DNA of 7,882 nt from Actinomycetota bacterium (GCA_009705165.1 WLCU01000042.1:1-7882); one strand, 5' to 3'. Positions 1 through 6,529 are shown, counted from the first letter of the stretch. Translations and numbers: made by a program. The notes: a model not told the origin generated them from the sequence alone.

Positions 1-1526
1 GCTGTCGCTGCAAGAACTGCAGTTGCGATTGCGATTCCCTTAGTGATTGCCTTAGTTGTATTACCAACTGCATCAAGTGAAGTAAGAATCTGTGCGCCTT
101 CTCCTTCAACATCGCCAGACATTTCTGCAATGCCTTGCGCGTTATCTGAAATAGGACCAAAAGTATCCATGGCAACGATTACGCCAACTGTTGTTAGCAA
201 ACCAGTTCCGGCCAATGCGATTGCAAGAAGTGAAAGCACAACGCTTCCGCCACCTAGCAAGAACGCACCGAACACTGCTGCTGCAATAAGAAGTGCTGAG
301 TAAACAGCTGACTCAAAACCAACTGAGATACCCGCCAAAATTACTGTTGCTGCGCCGGTTTCTGAAGATGCGGCAACGTCGTTTACTGGACGCTTGCCAG
401 TTTCAGTAAAGAAGCCAGTTAACAGTTGGATCGCTGCTGCAAGTGAGATACCGATTAATACTGCACCGATTGCAAGAACGCGTGGGTTTGTGTTTCCAGC
501 ATCTGCAATTGCTTCAGCAGAAAGACCAGTCATTAACTTGAAATCAGATGGTAGGTAAGTAAATGTTGCAAGTGCAGTTAAACCTGCAGAAATAAGTGCT
601 GATAAGAAGAATGAACGGTTAATTGCGCTCATTGCTGACTTGTCTGTGCTGCGAAGCTTGGTGAGGAAGATACCAATCACTGCAGTGACGGTTCCGATTG
701 CTGGAACGATCAATGGATAGATAAGTCCTGAATCACCAAAGGCAGCCTTGCCAAGAATCAAAGCTGCAACAAGAGTTACTGCATATGACTCGAACAAGTC
801 TGCAGCCATACCGGCGCAGTCACCAACGTTGTCACCAACGTTGTCAGCAATTGTTGCCGCGTTACGTGGGTCATCTTCTGGAATATTTTTTTCAACTTTA
901 CCAACAAGGTCAGCTCCAACATCTGCTGCCTTTGTAAAGATACCGCCGCCGACACGCATGAACATTGCAAGCATCGCTGCACCAAAACCAAAACCTTCAA
1001 GAACTGCAGGTGCATCTTGGCGATAGATGATCACAACAAGTGATGCTCCAATGAGTCCAAGACCAACAGTTGTCATACCAACCACGCCACCAGTACGGAA
1101 AGCGATTTGAACGGCCTTAACGCCATCCTTATTACGAGCTGCATCTGCAACGCGAACATTTGCGCGCACTGCAAGCCACATACCGTTGTAACCAACTAGT
1201 GCCGAAAATGCTGCACCTAGGAGGAAGAAGATGGAACGGCCTACGCGAATCTCAGTTGCACCAGGAAGTGCAAAGAGAAGGACGAAGACGATTCCAACAA
1301 AGTAAGAAAGAGTGCGGAACTGACGTGAAAGAAATGCCGCTGCGCCTTCTTGAACCGCTTCAGCGATTTCGCGCATCTTTGGAGTTCCATCGCTAGCTGC
1401 AAGAACCTGGGCGCGTAATGCGTAGGCGATTGCGAGCGCTGCTAGGGAGATTCCTAGAACGATGTAGGCATATGTCAGGTTTGATCCGGTTACTTGTACA
1501 AGTGATACGGTGCTTGAAGCACGCAT
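1..1526 (-). CDS. hppA: Membrane-bound proton-translocating pyrophosphatase, 3' end cut by the window edge
   Basis: Integral membrane enzyme that hydrolyses cytoplasmic pyrophosphate and pumps H+ outward. The frame is open from the ATG at 1526 to the left edge, giving 508 codons; full-length family members are usually around 650-800 residues, so the last third is missing. Visible family motifs: EGAAAFL near the N terminus (about residues 57-63); GGGIFTKAADVGADLVGKVE at 193-212, the substrate-binding signature; DNVGDNVGDCAGM at 228-240 with the metal-binding aspartates; and DTFGPISDNAQGIAEMSG before the edge. GNTTKAITKG has Lys492 and Thr495 where K+-dependent enzymes carry Ala and Gly, so this is the K+-independent, H+-pumping class. 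Many hydrophobic segments alternate with these loops. The start is supported by a GGAGGAG Shine-Dalgarno sequence. The gene stands alone, divergent from the beta-glucosidase gene. Confidence 0.97.
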   Translation of the reverse strand, partial: MRASSTVSLVQVTGSNLTYAYIVLGISLAALAIAYALRAQVLAASDGTPKMREIAEAVQEGAAAFLSRQFRTLSYFVGIVFVLLFALPGATEIRVGRSIFFLLGAAFSALVGYNGMWLAVRANVRVADAARNKDGVKAVQIAFRTGGVVGMTTVGLGLIGASLVVIIYRQDAPAVLEGFGFGAAMLAMFMRVGGGIFTKAADVGADLVGKVEKNIPEDDPRNAATIADNVGDNVGDCAGMAADLFESYAVTLVAALILGKAAFGDSGLIYPLIVPAIGTVTAVIGIFLTKLRSTDKSAMSAINRSFFLSALISAGLTALATFTYLPSDFKLMTGLSAEAIADAGNTNPRVLAIGAVLIGISLAAAIQLLTGFFTETGKRPVNDVAASSETGAATVILAGISVGFESAVYSALLIAAAVFGAFLLGGGSVVLSLLAIALAGTGLLTTVGVIVAMDTFGPISDNAQGIAEMSGDVEGEGAQILTSLDAVGNTTKAITKGIAIATAVLAAT

Positions 1527-1530
1527 AGGT

Positions 1531-1538
1531 TCTCCTCC
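1531..1538 (-). promoter_or_regulatory. Shine-Dalgarno of hppA
   Basis: On the minus strand GGAGGAGA lies just before the ATG at 1526, a near-perfect anti-SD match that fixes the hppA start. Part of it (1535-1538) can pair with CTCC at 1542-1545 in a small hairpin. Confidence 0.8.
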
Positions 1539-1541
1539 ATT

Positions 1542-1560
1542 GGAGTTTTAGGGCCCCTAA
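1542..1560 (-). promoter_or_regulatory. hppA leader inverted repeats
   Basis: The hppA leader contains TTAGGG-C-CCCTAA at 1548-1560, a 6-bp inverted repeat around one base. CTCC at 1542-1545 also pairs with GGAG in the Shine-Dalgarno at 1535-1538 across a 3-base loop. The first could be an operator or a short hairpin, and the second could partly mask the ribosome binding site. Function is inferred; only the symmetry is seen. Confidence 0.35.
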
Positions 1561-1578
1561 GGTCCGATTAACTTCCGC

Positions 1579-1584
1579 AGTTTA
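1579..1584 (-). promoter_or_regulatory. Candidate -10 hexamer for hppA (TAAACT)
   Basis: TAAACT on the minus strand fits the TAnnnT -10 pattern and lies about 53 bases upstream of the hppA ATG, leaving a leader that holds the inverted repeats. No good -35 hexamer is seen at 16-18 bases. TATGTT further upstream is an alternative, so this is a weak call. Confidence 0.25.
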
Positions 1585-1632
1585 GACATGAAATACCCAT
1601 TTTGGCGAAAACATACTAATTACTTACAGAAC

Positions 1633-1661
1633 TTACTTGCGCCCCCTGGCTCCGTTACGCT
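1633..1661 (+). promoter_or_regulatory. Candidate leaderless promoter of the beta-glucosidase gene
   Basis: TACGCT at 1656-1661 fits TAnnnT and ends 6 bases before the ATG at 1668, so transcription would begin at or next to the start codon. A weak -35-like TTACTT (1633-1638) lies 17 bases upstream. No Shine-Dalgarno sequence precedes the ATG, which agrees with a leaderless message, a common arrangement in actinobacteria. A direct repeat ACTTAC (1622-1627 and 1631-1636) overlaps the -35 area and might bind a regulator. Confidence 0.5.
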
Positions 1662-1667
1662 TGACGC

Positions 1668-3041
1668 ATGACTTCATTTCCACAGGGCTTCATATGGGGA
1701 GCCGCAACCTCTAGCTATCAAATCGAAGGCGCCGCTCATGTCGACGGCCGAGGCGCATCAATCTGGGACACCTTCTGTGCCACCCCAGGAAAAGTAGCCC
1801 GAGGCGAAAACGGCGATGTAGCCAACGATCATTACCATCGCTACCCCGAAGATATTGCCACCATGAAAGAGCTTGGCTTGCAGGGATATCGATTCTCTTT
1901 TGCCTGGCCGCGCATGTTTGCCAATGGTGATGGCGCTCGCGAAGAACGCGGCTTTGCTTTTTATGATCGTTTAATTGATTCAATCCTTGAAGCAGGCATC
2001 GAACCTCTTGCAACGTTGTATCACTGGGATCTGCCACAAGCTTTGCAAGATAAAGGTGGTTGGGAAAATCGCGACACCATTAAACATTTTGCAGATTACT
2101 CAGCAGCTGTTGTTGAGCGCTTTGGCGATCGCGTCAAGAAGTTCACACCGATAAATGAACCGTGGGTTGTTGCCTGGCTTGGAAATGGAATTGGAATTCA
2201 TGCACCGGGAAAGATTGATCGCAAAGCTGCGTGGGCAGTTGCACACCACACCGTAGTTGCACACGCTGCCTCTACAAACGCAATGCGTTCTGTGCGAAGC
2301 GATATTTTAACTGGGCCAGTTCTTAATCAAACCCGTTCTGTGCCAGATGATATAAATGATCCAATCCAAGCCAATGCAGCAGATTTATTAGATGCAATTA
2401 GCAACCGTTTCTGGATGGATGCTTTTATGTATGGCAAGTATCCGCAAGTAGTCATGGATAAATTTGGTGACGAGTTAAGCCCATGGATTAAAGATGGCGA
2501 TATGCAAGCGGCCACAGTTAAAAATGATTTCATTGGAATTAACTATTACTTTGATAACCGCGTTGGGCCATCGCTTGGTGGAAAACCCGAATGGCACTCA
2601 ATCTCTGGATTATTCGATTTAGATATCGATGAAACCCCACGAGGGCCGCTAACAGATATGGGTTGGCCGCTAACTCCAGAAGGTTTAGAGAGTTTGTTAG
2701 TGCGTTGGTATAAAGAACATGGCGATAAGTGCCCGGATCTTTACATCACTGAAAATGGTGCCGCATACGATGAAGGTCCTAGTGCAGATGGCGCAGTACA
2801 TGATCCGCGCCGTACAGATTATTTAGCTACACACTTAAAGGCTGTTTCAAATGCAATTGCCCAAGGTTCACCAGTAAAGGGTTATTACCAATGGTCTTTG
2901 ATGGATAACTTTGAATGGGCACTTGGTTATGAAAAGCGTTTTGGCATTGTTCATGTTGATTTTGATACGCAAAAGCGAATCATTAAAGATTCAGGGCTTT
3001 GGTATCGCGATCAGATTAAAAACAATGGTGCTTCTATTTAA
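1668..3041 (+). CDS. GH1 family beta-glucosidase
   Basis: Retaining glycoside hydrolase of family 1 (457 aa, normal length, bglA/bglB type), expected to release glucose from cellobiose and other beta-glucosides. Motifs in order: FPQGFIWGAATSSYQIEGA at 4-22 with Gln18; TLYHWDLPQAL at 116-126 with His119 and Trp120; TPINEP at 160-165 with acid/base Glu164; GINYY at 290-294; YITENG at 359-364 with nucleophile Glu362; WSLMDNFEWALGY at 409-421 with the sugar-contacting Glu416. The catalytic set is complete. There is no signal peptide, so it acts in the cytoplasm after import. The N terminus begins just ahead of the first conserved motif, which supports this ATG. Its 3' end overlaps the aglG-like permease gene on the other strand by 8 bases. 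The first 200 bases are clearly richer in G+C than the rest. 6-phospho-beta-glucosidase activity is less likely because the transporter is ABC, not PTS. Confidence 0.96.
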   Translation: MTSFPQGFIWGAATSSYQIEGAAHVDGRGASIWDTFCATPGKVARGENGDVANDHYHRYPEDIATMKELGLQGYRFSFAWPRMFANGDGAREERGFAFYDRLIDSILEAGIEPLATLYHWDLPQALQDKGGWENRDTIKHFADYSAAVVERFGDRVKKFTPINEPWVVAWLGNGIGIHAPGKIDRKAAWAVAHHTVVAHAASTNAMRSVRSDILTGPVLNQTRSVPDDINDPIQANAADLLDAISNRFWMDAFMYGKYPQVVMDKFGDELSPWIKDGDMQAATVKNDFIGINYYFDNRVGPSLGGKPEWHSISGLFDLDIDETPRGPLTDMGWPLTPEGLESLLVRWYKEHGDKCPDLYITENGAAYDEGPSADGAVHDPRRTDYLATHLKAVSNAIAQGSPVKGYYQWSLMDNFEWALGYEKRFGIVHVDFDTQKRIIKDSGLWYRDQIKNNGASI

Positions 3042-3945
3042 CTGAACCAGCAAGCAAACCACGCACAAAGTAGCGCTGTAATGAGAAGAATACGATCAAA
3101 GGAATAATGATCGAGAACAGCGCTGCTGGCGCAACGTTTTCCCAGTGAGAACCCAGTGATCCACCAAGGTTTGCTAAGTGCAAAGTAAGTGGAGCAACAT
3201 CATCTGTACCGCCAGCGAAAACAAGTGCCACTAGCAGGTCGTTCCAGATCCAAAGGAACTGGAAGATTGCAATTGATGCGATTGCGGGTACAGACAGAGG
3301 CAACACAATTCGACGAAATACTTCAAAATGATTTGCTCCATCAACGCGCGCAGCTTCCATAACTTCACGAGGAAGCGCGGCAACGAAGTTGTGTAAAAGG
3401 TAAGTAACCAATGGCAAACCAAACATTGTGTGAGGTAACCAAACTGATGCAAGGGTTCCCACAATATGTAGTTGCGGAATTATTGTGTGGCCAAAGAGCT
3501 GCACGCCAGTTGCAAAGAAAGTAAGCAAAGGCAATAAAGAGAGCTGCAAAGGAACGCCTTGAAGCGCAAATAATCCGTAGAAAATATGATCGCTAAAGCG
3601 AAATGGAATCCAAGCAAGTGCATATGCGGCCATTAAACCAAGGCCAACTGATAACAAAACTGCCGGAATTGTGATTGCAAGTGAGTTGATAGCAAAAGGA
3701 ATCATTCCCTGCTCGCCCACGGTGCCGCCTGATTCAAACAAAATCGCACGGAAATTATCGAAAGTAAAACTTGGGTTCTTAAACGCTGTCCACCAACCTG
3801 TAGAAAGAATGTCTTCTTTCTTTCTAAAAGATGTGACTACTAAACCAAAAGTAGGAATGGTCCACAAAATAGCGATAACTGTTACAACCATTGAAGCAAT
3901 AGGTGATGTGAATGGACGGTTTGATGCATGGCCCTTGTTAGACAT
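3034..3945 (-). CDS. aglG: Sugar ABC transporter permease, AglG-like
   Basis: Inner-membrane permease subunit of a carbohydrate ABC importer (CUT1, MalG/AglG type), 303 aa. It has about six hydrophobic segments, the first at 17-39. The cytoplasmic EAA loop that docks with the ATPase is at 197-216 (EAARVDGANHFEVFRRIVLP). The C-terminal part, with DDVAPLTLHLANL at 248-260 and LQRYFVRGLLAGSVK at 289-303, is typical of AglG proteins of alpha-glucoside importers; the symbol marks this subfamily and does not prove the substrate. The start codon shares one base with the stop of the upstream permease gene (TAATG), and AAGGA lies 7 bases before it, so the two are translationally linked. The stop codon is inside the convergent beta-glucosidase gene. 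No terminator follows. Confidence 0.93.
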   Translation of the reverse strand: MSNKGHASNRPFTSPIASMVVTVIAILWTIPTFGLVVTSFRKKEDILSTGWWTAFKNPSFTFDNFRAILFESGGTVGEQGMIPFAINSLAITIPAVLLSVGLGLMAAYALAWIPFRFSDHIFYGLFALQGVPLQLSLLPLLTFFATGVQLFGHTIIPQLHIVGTLASVWLPHTMFGLPLVTYLLHNFVAALPREVMEAARVDGANHFEVFRRIVLPLSVPAIASIAIFQFLWIWNDLLVALVFAGGTDDVAPLTLHLANLGGSLGSHWENVAPAALFSIIIPLIVFFSLQRYFVRGLLAGSVK

Positions 3946-4931
3946 TAGTGCTTCCTTTCTTGGCGAAGGGAGCGAATGTTGTAATAAGTAATTGGAATAA
4001 CGCCCAGGAAGATAAGAACGGCCAAAGCTGATCCGCGACCATAATTTAAGTACACGAAGTTTTCATCGAACATACGGTTAGACAAAACGTCGGTCTTAAA
4101 GTTTCCGCCGGTCATTGTGTGAATAACATCGAACAGCTTCAAAGTTCCGACCATGGCAGTAGTTAGCACCACGATAATTGTTGTGCGAACCATTGGCACG
4201 GTAATTGTTCTAAATAATCTAAAGCCAGTTGCGCCGTCTAGTTGGGCAGCTTCTTCAATCTCGGTTGGAATTCCCTTGATTGCAGCTGACAAAATAACCA
4301 TTCCAAAACCAGTAAAGCCCCAGATGTAAACAACCATTAAGAATAAATTGTTCCATGGTGACCACAAGAGCAAGTGCTTAAGTTCAAAACCTAACCACAC
4401 CATAATCTGTCCGACTAAACCTGTTTGGGGACGATTAGGTTCTTGGTATGCATACATTAAGTTCCAAATTAAAGAACCGCCAACAAATGAAATTGCCATT
4501 GGCATAAAAATTAGAGATTTTGCAAAGGCTTCACGCTTCATTTTATTAAGCATCGTGGCAAGAGTAATTCCAAGTGCTGTCACGATGACTGGGCTGATTA
4601 CTACCCAAGAGATTGTGTTAATAAAAGCTAAGCGAATATCAGGATCTTTGACTGCGTTGGTGTAGTTGGCTAGACCAACCCACTTAGATGAATCAGCATT
4701 TTTAAATGATTCGATAAAAGTCTGAATTGCTGGAATTCCAAGACCTGTCATTACCAAAATTAATGCGGGAACTAGGAAAAGTGCGATTGCAAGTGAGTTC
4801 TGCTTCTTGCCTTTAATGCGAGCGCCGGCGGCAAATGCGATTCCATAAAAACCGAAGAATAAAACGATTACAGAAATGATCTGGAAAATTTTTGGCCAAG
4901 AGCTAGAAAGGATTGAACCAAAAGTAATCAT
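3945..4931 (-). CDS. aglF: Sugar ABC transporter permease, AglF-like
   Basis: First permease of the importer (CUT1, MalF/AglF type), 328 aa. An N-terminal hydrophobic segment (about 14-36) and a second (about 47-65) precede the binding-protein-dependent transport domain. The EAA loop is at 227-246 (EAAQLDGATGFRLFRTITVP). The segment NRPQTGLVGQ and the stretch VYIWGFTGFGMVILSAAIKGIP at 201-222 resemble AglF of alpha-glucoside importers. It would pair with the AglG-like subunit to form the transmembrane channel. AGGAG lies 7 bases before the ATG. The gene is 110 bases downstream of the binding-protein gene, separated by a strong hairpin, and overlaps the next gene by one base. Family assignment is firm; substrate is not. 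Confidence 0.93.
   Translation of the reverse strand: MITFGSILSSSWPKIFQIISVIVLFFGFYGIAFAAGARIKGKKQNSLAIALFLVPALILVMTGLGIPAIQTFIESFKNADSSKWVGLANYTNAVKDPDIRLAFINTISWVVISPVIVTALGITLATMLNKMKREAFAKSLIFMPMAISFVGGSLIWNLMYAYQEPNRPQTGLVGQIMVWLGFELKHLLLWSPWNNLFLMVVYIWGFTGFGMVILSAAIKGIPTEIEEAAQLDGATGFRLFRTITVPMVRTTIIVVLTTAMVGTLKLFDVIHTMTGGNFKTDVLSNRMFDENFVYLNYGRGSALAVLIFLGVIPITYYNIRSLRQERKH
3953..3957 (-). promoter_or_regulatory. Shine-Dalgarno of the aglG-like gene, at the TAATG junction
   Basis: AAGGA lies within the 3' end of the upstream permease gene, 7 bases before the ATG at 3945. Together with the one-base stop/start overlap it indicates coupled translation of the two permeases, giving near-equal amounts. 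Confidence 0.7.
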
Positions 4932-4938
4932 CGGCTAG

Positions 4939-4943
4939 CTCCT
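4939..4943 (-). promoter_or_regulatory. Shine-Dalgarno of the aglF-like gene
   Basis: AGGAG on the minus strand, 7 bases before the ATG at 4931. It fixes the permease start and shows that translation restarts independently after the intergenic hairpin. Confidence 0.75.
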
Positions 4944-4980
4944 AACTTTTAATAAATTAATTGGTGCTTATTATGATGTT

Positions 4981-5019
4981 AAAACCGGGGCCTACCAAGT
5001 GGTAGGCCCCGGTTTTTTT
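4981..5019. terminator. Strong intergenic hairpin between binding protein and permeases
   Basis: A perfect 16-bp inverted repeat (4981-4996 with 5001-5016) around the loop AAGT, with a 12-bp G+C-rich core. On the plus strand the core is followed by seven T (5013-5019), a textbook intrinsic terminator. On the minus strand, the direction of the importer operon, the core is followed by only four T and then AACAT, so termination there is expected to be partial. It lies 23 bases past the binding-protein stop and 49 bases before the permease ATG. Likely roles are attenuation, or protection of the binding-protein mRNA 3' end, giving more binding protein than permease. It would also stop any plus-strand transcript arriving from the beta-glucosidase gene. 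Confidence 0.85.
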
Positions 5020-5041
5020 ACAGCTTATAGCTAGTGGTTAT

Positions 5042-6349
5042 TTACCAGTTAGCATCAATAGCTGTTGCAACATCCTTCATTGACTTACCTTCTGCGTAGA
5101 ACTTTGTGATTTCCTTCCAGAAAGCACCGTTTACAGCTGTAGGCATCAAGTCAGATGCATCGAACACGATTGCACCCTTCTTTGACTGAAGTGATTGTGC
5201 AACAACCTTTAGTACAGGATCTGAGTAAGAAGATAGTGCGATTCCGCTGTTAGCAGATGTCCATCCGCCTAGCTTTGCGCGCTCAGTTCCGTATGCAGGA
5301 GATGAGAAGTAAGCCTGTACTGCGCCAACTTCCTTCTTCTTGCTGAAAGCAACTGGGAATTCGCCAGCACCTTCGATTGGGTTACCAAACTTTGAGTTTG
5401 TTGGAGGTAGGTAGAACGCATCAGCATCTTTGCCAGGACCGAAAGTGGTTCCAGCTGGGAACATTGATGAGTAGAAAGATGCCTGCTGCAACATGCCGCA
5501 AGTGCCATCCTTAAGTCCTGGTACACCAGCATCTTGGAACTTGCGTGTTGCTACTGATTGCAAGTCGCCAACCTGAGCTGAAGTTCCTAACCAAGCAGCT
5601 ACCTTGTTCATTACACCTTGCATTTCTGGTGATGAGAACTTGAGCTTGCCTTGCCACCACATGTTGTACTTGTCTGGACCTAGCTCGCGAAGAGCCATTT
5701 CTTCGATCCAGTCAGTTGCAGGCCAACCTGTTGCAGCACCTGATTCAATACCAGCACACCAAGGAAGCTTTCCAGCTGCCTTGAACTTTGCTGCGATTGC
5801 ATCCATCTGTGCCCATGTCTTAGGAACAGTTACACCGAGAGCCTTGAACTGTGCTGGTGAGTACCAAACAAGTGACTTAGATGAAGCACCAAATGGAGCT
5901 CCGTAAACTTTGCCCTTTACAGTTGTAAATGCTTTCCATGCTGGGTTGTAGTAAGTATTGATGTTCTTCAAAACTGCTGCAGTTACTGGAACTGCTTTAC
6001 CAGTCTTAACCATTGTCTCTACAAGACCTGGTTGAGGAATGATTGCGATGTCTGGTGCGTTTCCGCCCTTAACACGAACAGGTAGAAGAGTTTCAAACTG
6101 ATCTGTACCTTCGTAAGCAATCTTGATACCAGTACATGCAGTGAAGTGTGCAAATACCTTTGTCATTACAGAAGCTTCAGGATCGCGGATACCTGCGAAT
6201 ACCTTAACTGTTGCATTCTTGTATGAACCGAACTGAGTGAAGTCTTTGCAATACTCAGTTGTTGCAGCTGTTGATGAAGTTGCTGTAAATACAGTTGCTA
6301 CTAGAGCAATTGCACTAAGCACAGCTGAGAGTTTTAAGGTTTTTTTCAT
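5042..6349 (-). CDS. aglE: Extracellular sugar-binding protein of the ABC importer, AglE-like
   Basis: Family 1 solute-binding protein (435 aa) that captures sugar outside the membrane and delivers it to the permease pair. Residues 1-29 form a Sec signal peptide: basic MKKTLK, a hydrophobic core, and a signal peptidase I-like site around STA-A at 26-29. There is no lipobox; the first cysteine is Cys34, preceded by Tyr. The mature protein has four cysteines (34, 72, 198, 284), an even number that could form two disulfides. GGNAPDIAIIPQPG at 95-108 and YGAPFGASSKSLVWYSP at 149-165 are typical of this family, and GEFPVAF lies at 329-335. AglE-type alpha-glucoside binding proteins are the nearest match in character, inferred partly from the permeases. 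GAAAAGG lies 4 bases before the ATG. First gene of the operon, followed by a strong hairpin. Confidence 0.93.
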   Translation of the reverse strand: MKKTLKLSAVLSAIALVATVFTATSSTAATTEYCKDFTQFGSYKNATVKVFAGIRDPEASVMTKVFAHFTACTGIKIAYEGTDQFETLLPVRVKGGNAPDIAIIPQPGLVETMVKTGKAVPVTAAVLKNINTYYNPAWKAFTTVKGKVYGAPFGASSKSLVWYSPAQFKALGVTVPKTWAQMDAIAAKFKAAGKLPWCAGIESGAATGWPATDWIEEMALRELGPDKYNMWWQGKLKFSSPEMQGVMNKVAAWLGTSAQVGDLQSVATRKFQDAGVPGLKDGTCGMLQQASFYSSMFPAGTTFGPGKDADAFYLPPTNSKFGNPIEGAGEFPVAFSKKKEVGAVQAYFSSPAYGTERAKLGGWTSANSGIALSSYSDPVLKVVAQSLQSKKGAIVFDASDLMPTAVNGAFWKEITKFYAEGKSMKDVATAIDANW

Positions 6350-6353
6350 TTGG

Positions 6354-6360
6354 CCTTTTC
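6354..6360 (-). promoter_or_regulatory. Shine-Dalgarno of the binding-protein gene
   Basis: GAAAAGG on the minus strand, ending 4 bases before the ATG at 6349. It supports the MKKTLK signal-peptide start. Confidence 0.65.
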
Positions 6361-6455
6361 TTTCAGGGGGTCACTGGTCCGGAATCCTTGTGAAATCCGC
6401 GTCCCATTCGTGGGCTTAGTCTCGTATGGCTCACGCGTAGACGCAAGGCAATGGC

Positions 6456-6475
6456 CGTGTAAACGAGCGTGTAAA
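6456..6475 (-). promoter_or_regulatory. Direct repeat TTTACACG upstream of the importer operon
   Basis: On the minus strand TTTACACG occurs twice (6468-6475 and 6456-6463) separated by CTCG, a 12-base period close to one helical turn. It lies 107-126 bases before the binding-protein ATG, in the gap shared with dedA. It could be a binding site for a sugar-responsive regulator, or one copy could serve as a -35 (TTTACA); the best -10 at 18 bases is only TACGCG. It is not a LacI-type palindrome. Confidence 0.35.
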
Positions 6476-6498
6476 TACAACAATTTGATAACTAAGCA

Positions 6499-6529
6499 TT
6501 GCCTCAGGCCTGTACTTGTGAGGTAGCCT
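6499..6529 (+). promoter_or_regulatory. Candidate leaderless promoter of the dedA-family gene
   Basis: TAGCCT at 6524-6529 fits TAnnnT and ends 7 bases before the ATG at 6537. TTGCCT at 6499-6504 is a possible -35, although the 19-base spacing is long. The nearest purine-rich stretch, GAGG at 6520-6523, is too far from the ATG to act as a Shine-Dalgarno, so a leaderless transcript is the simplest reading. Confidence 0.5.

Noticed and set aside
43..303. Plus-strand frames opposite hppA, such as 43-303 and 748-1026
   Set aside because: They are antisense shadows of a gene with unmistakable family motifs and show low-complexity Ser/Ala/Pro composition.
812..845. 12-base tandem repeat (ACCAACGTTGTC-like units)
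   Set aside because: It encodes DNVGDNVGD, the conserved pyrophosphate/metal-binding repeat of HppA, so protein function explains it.
4348..4665. Frames opposite the permease genes (3671-3991, 4348-4665)
   Set aside because: They lie wholly or mostly opposite conserved permease sequence, lack ribosome sites and show no known motif.
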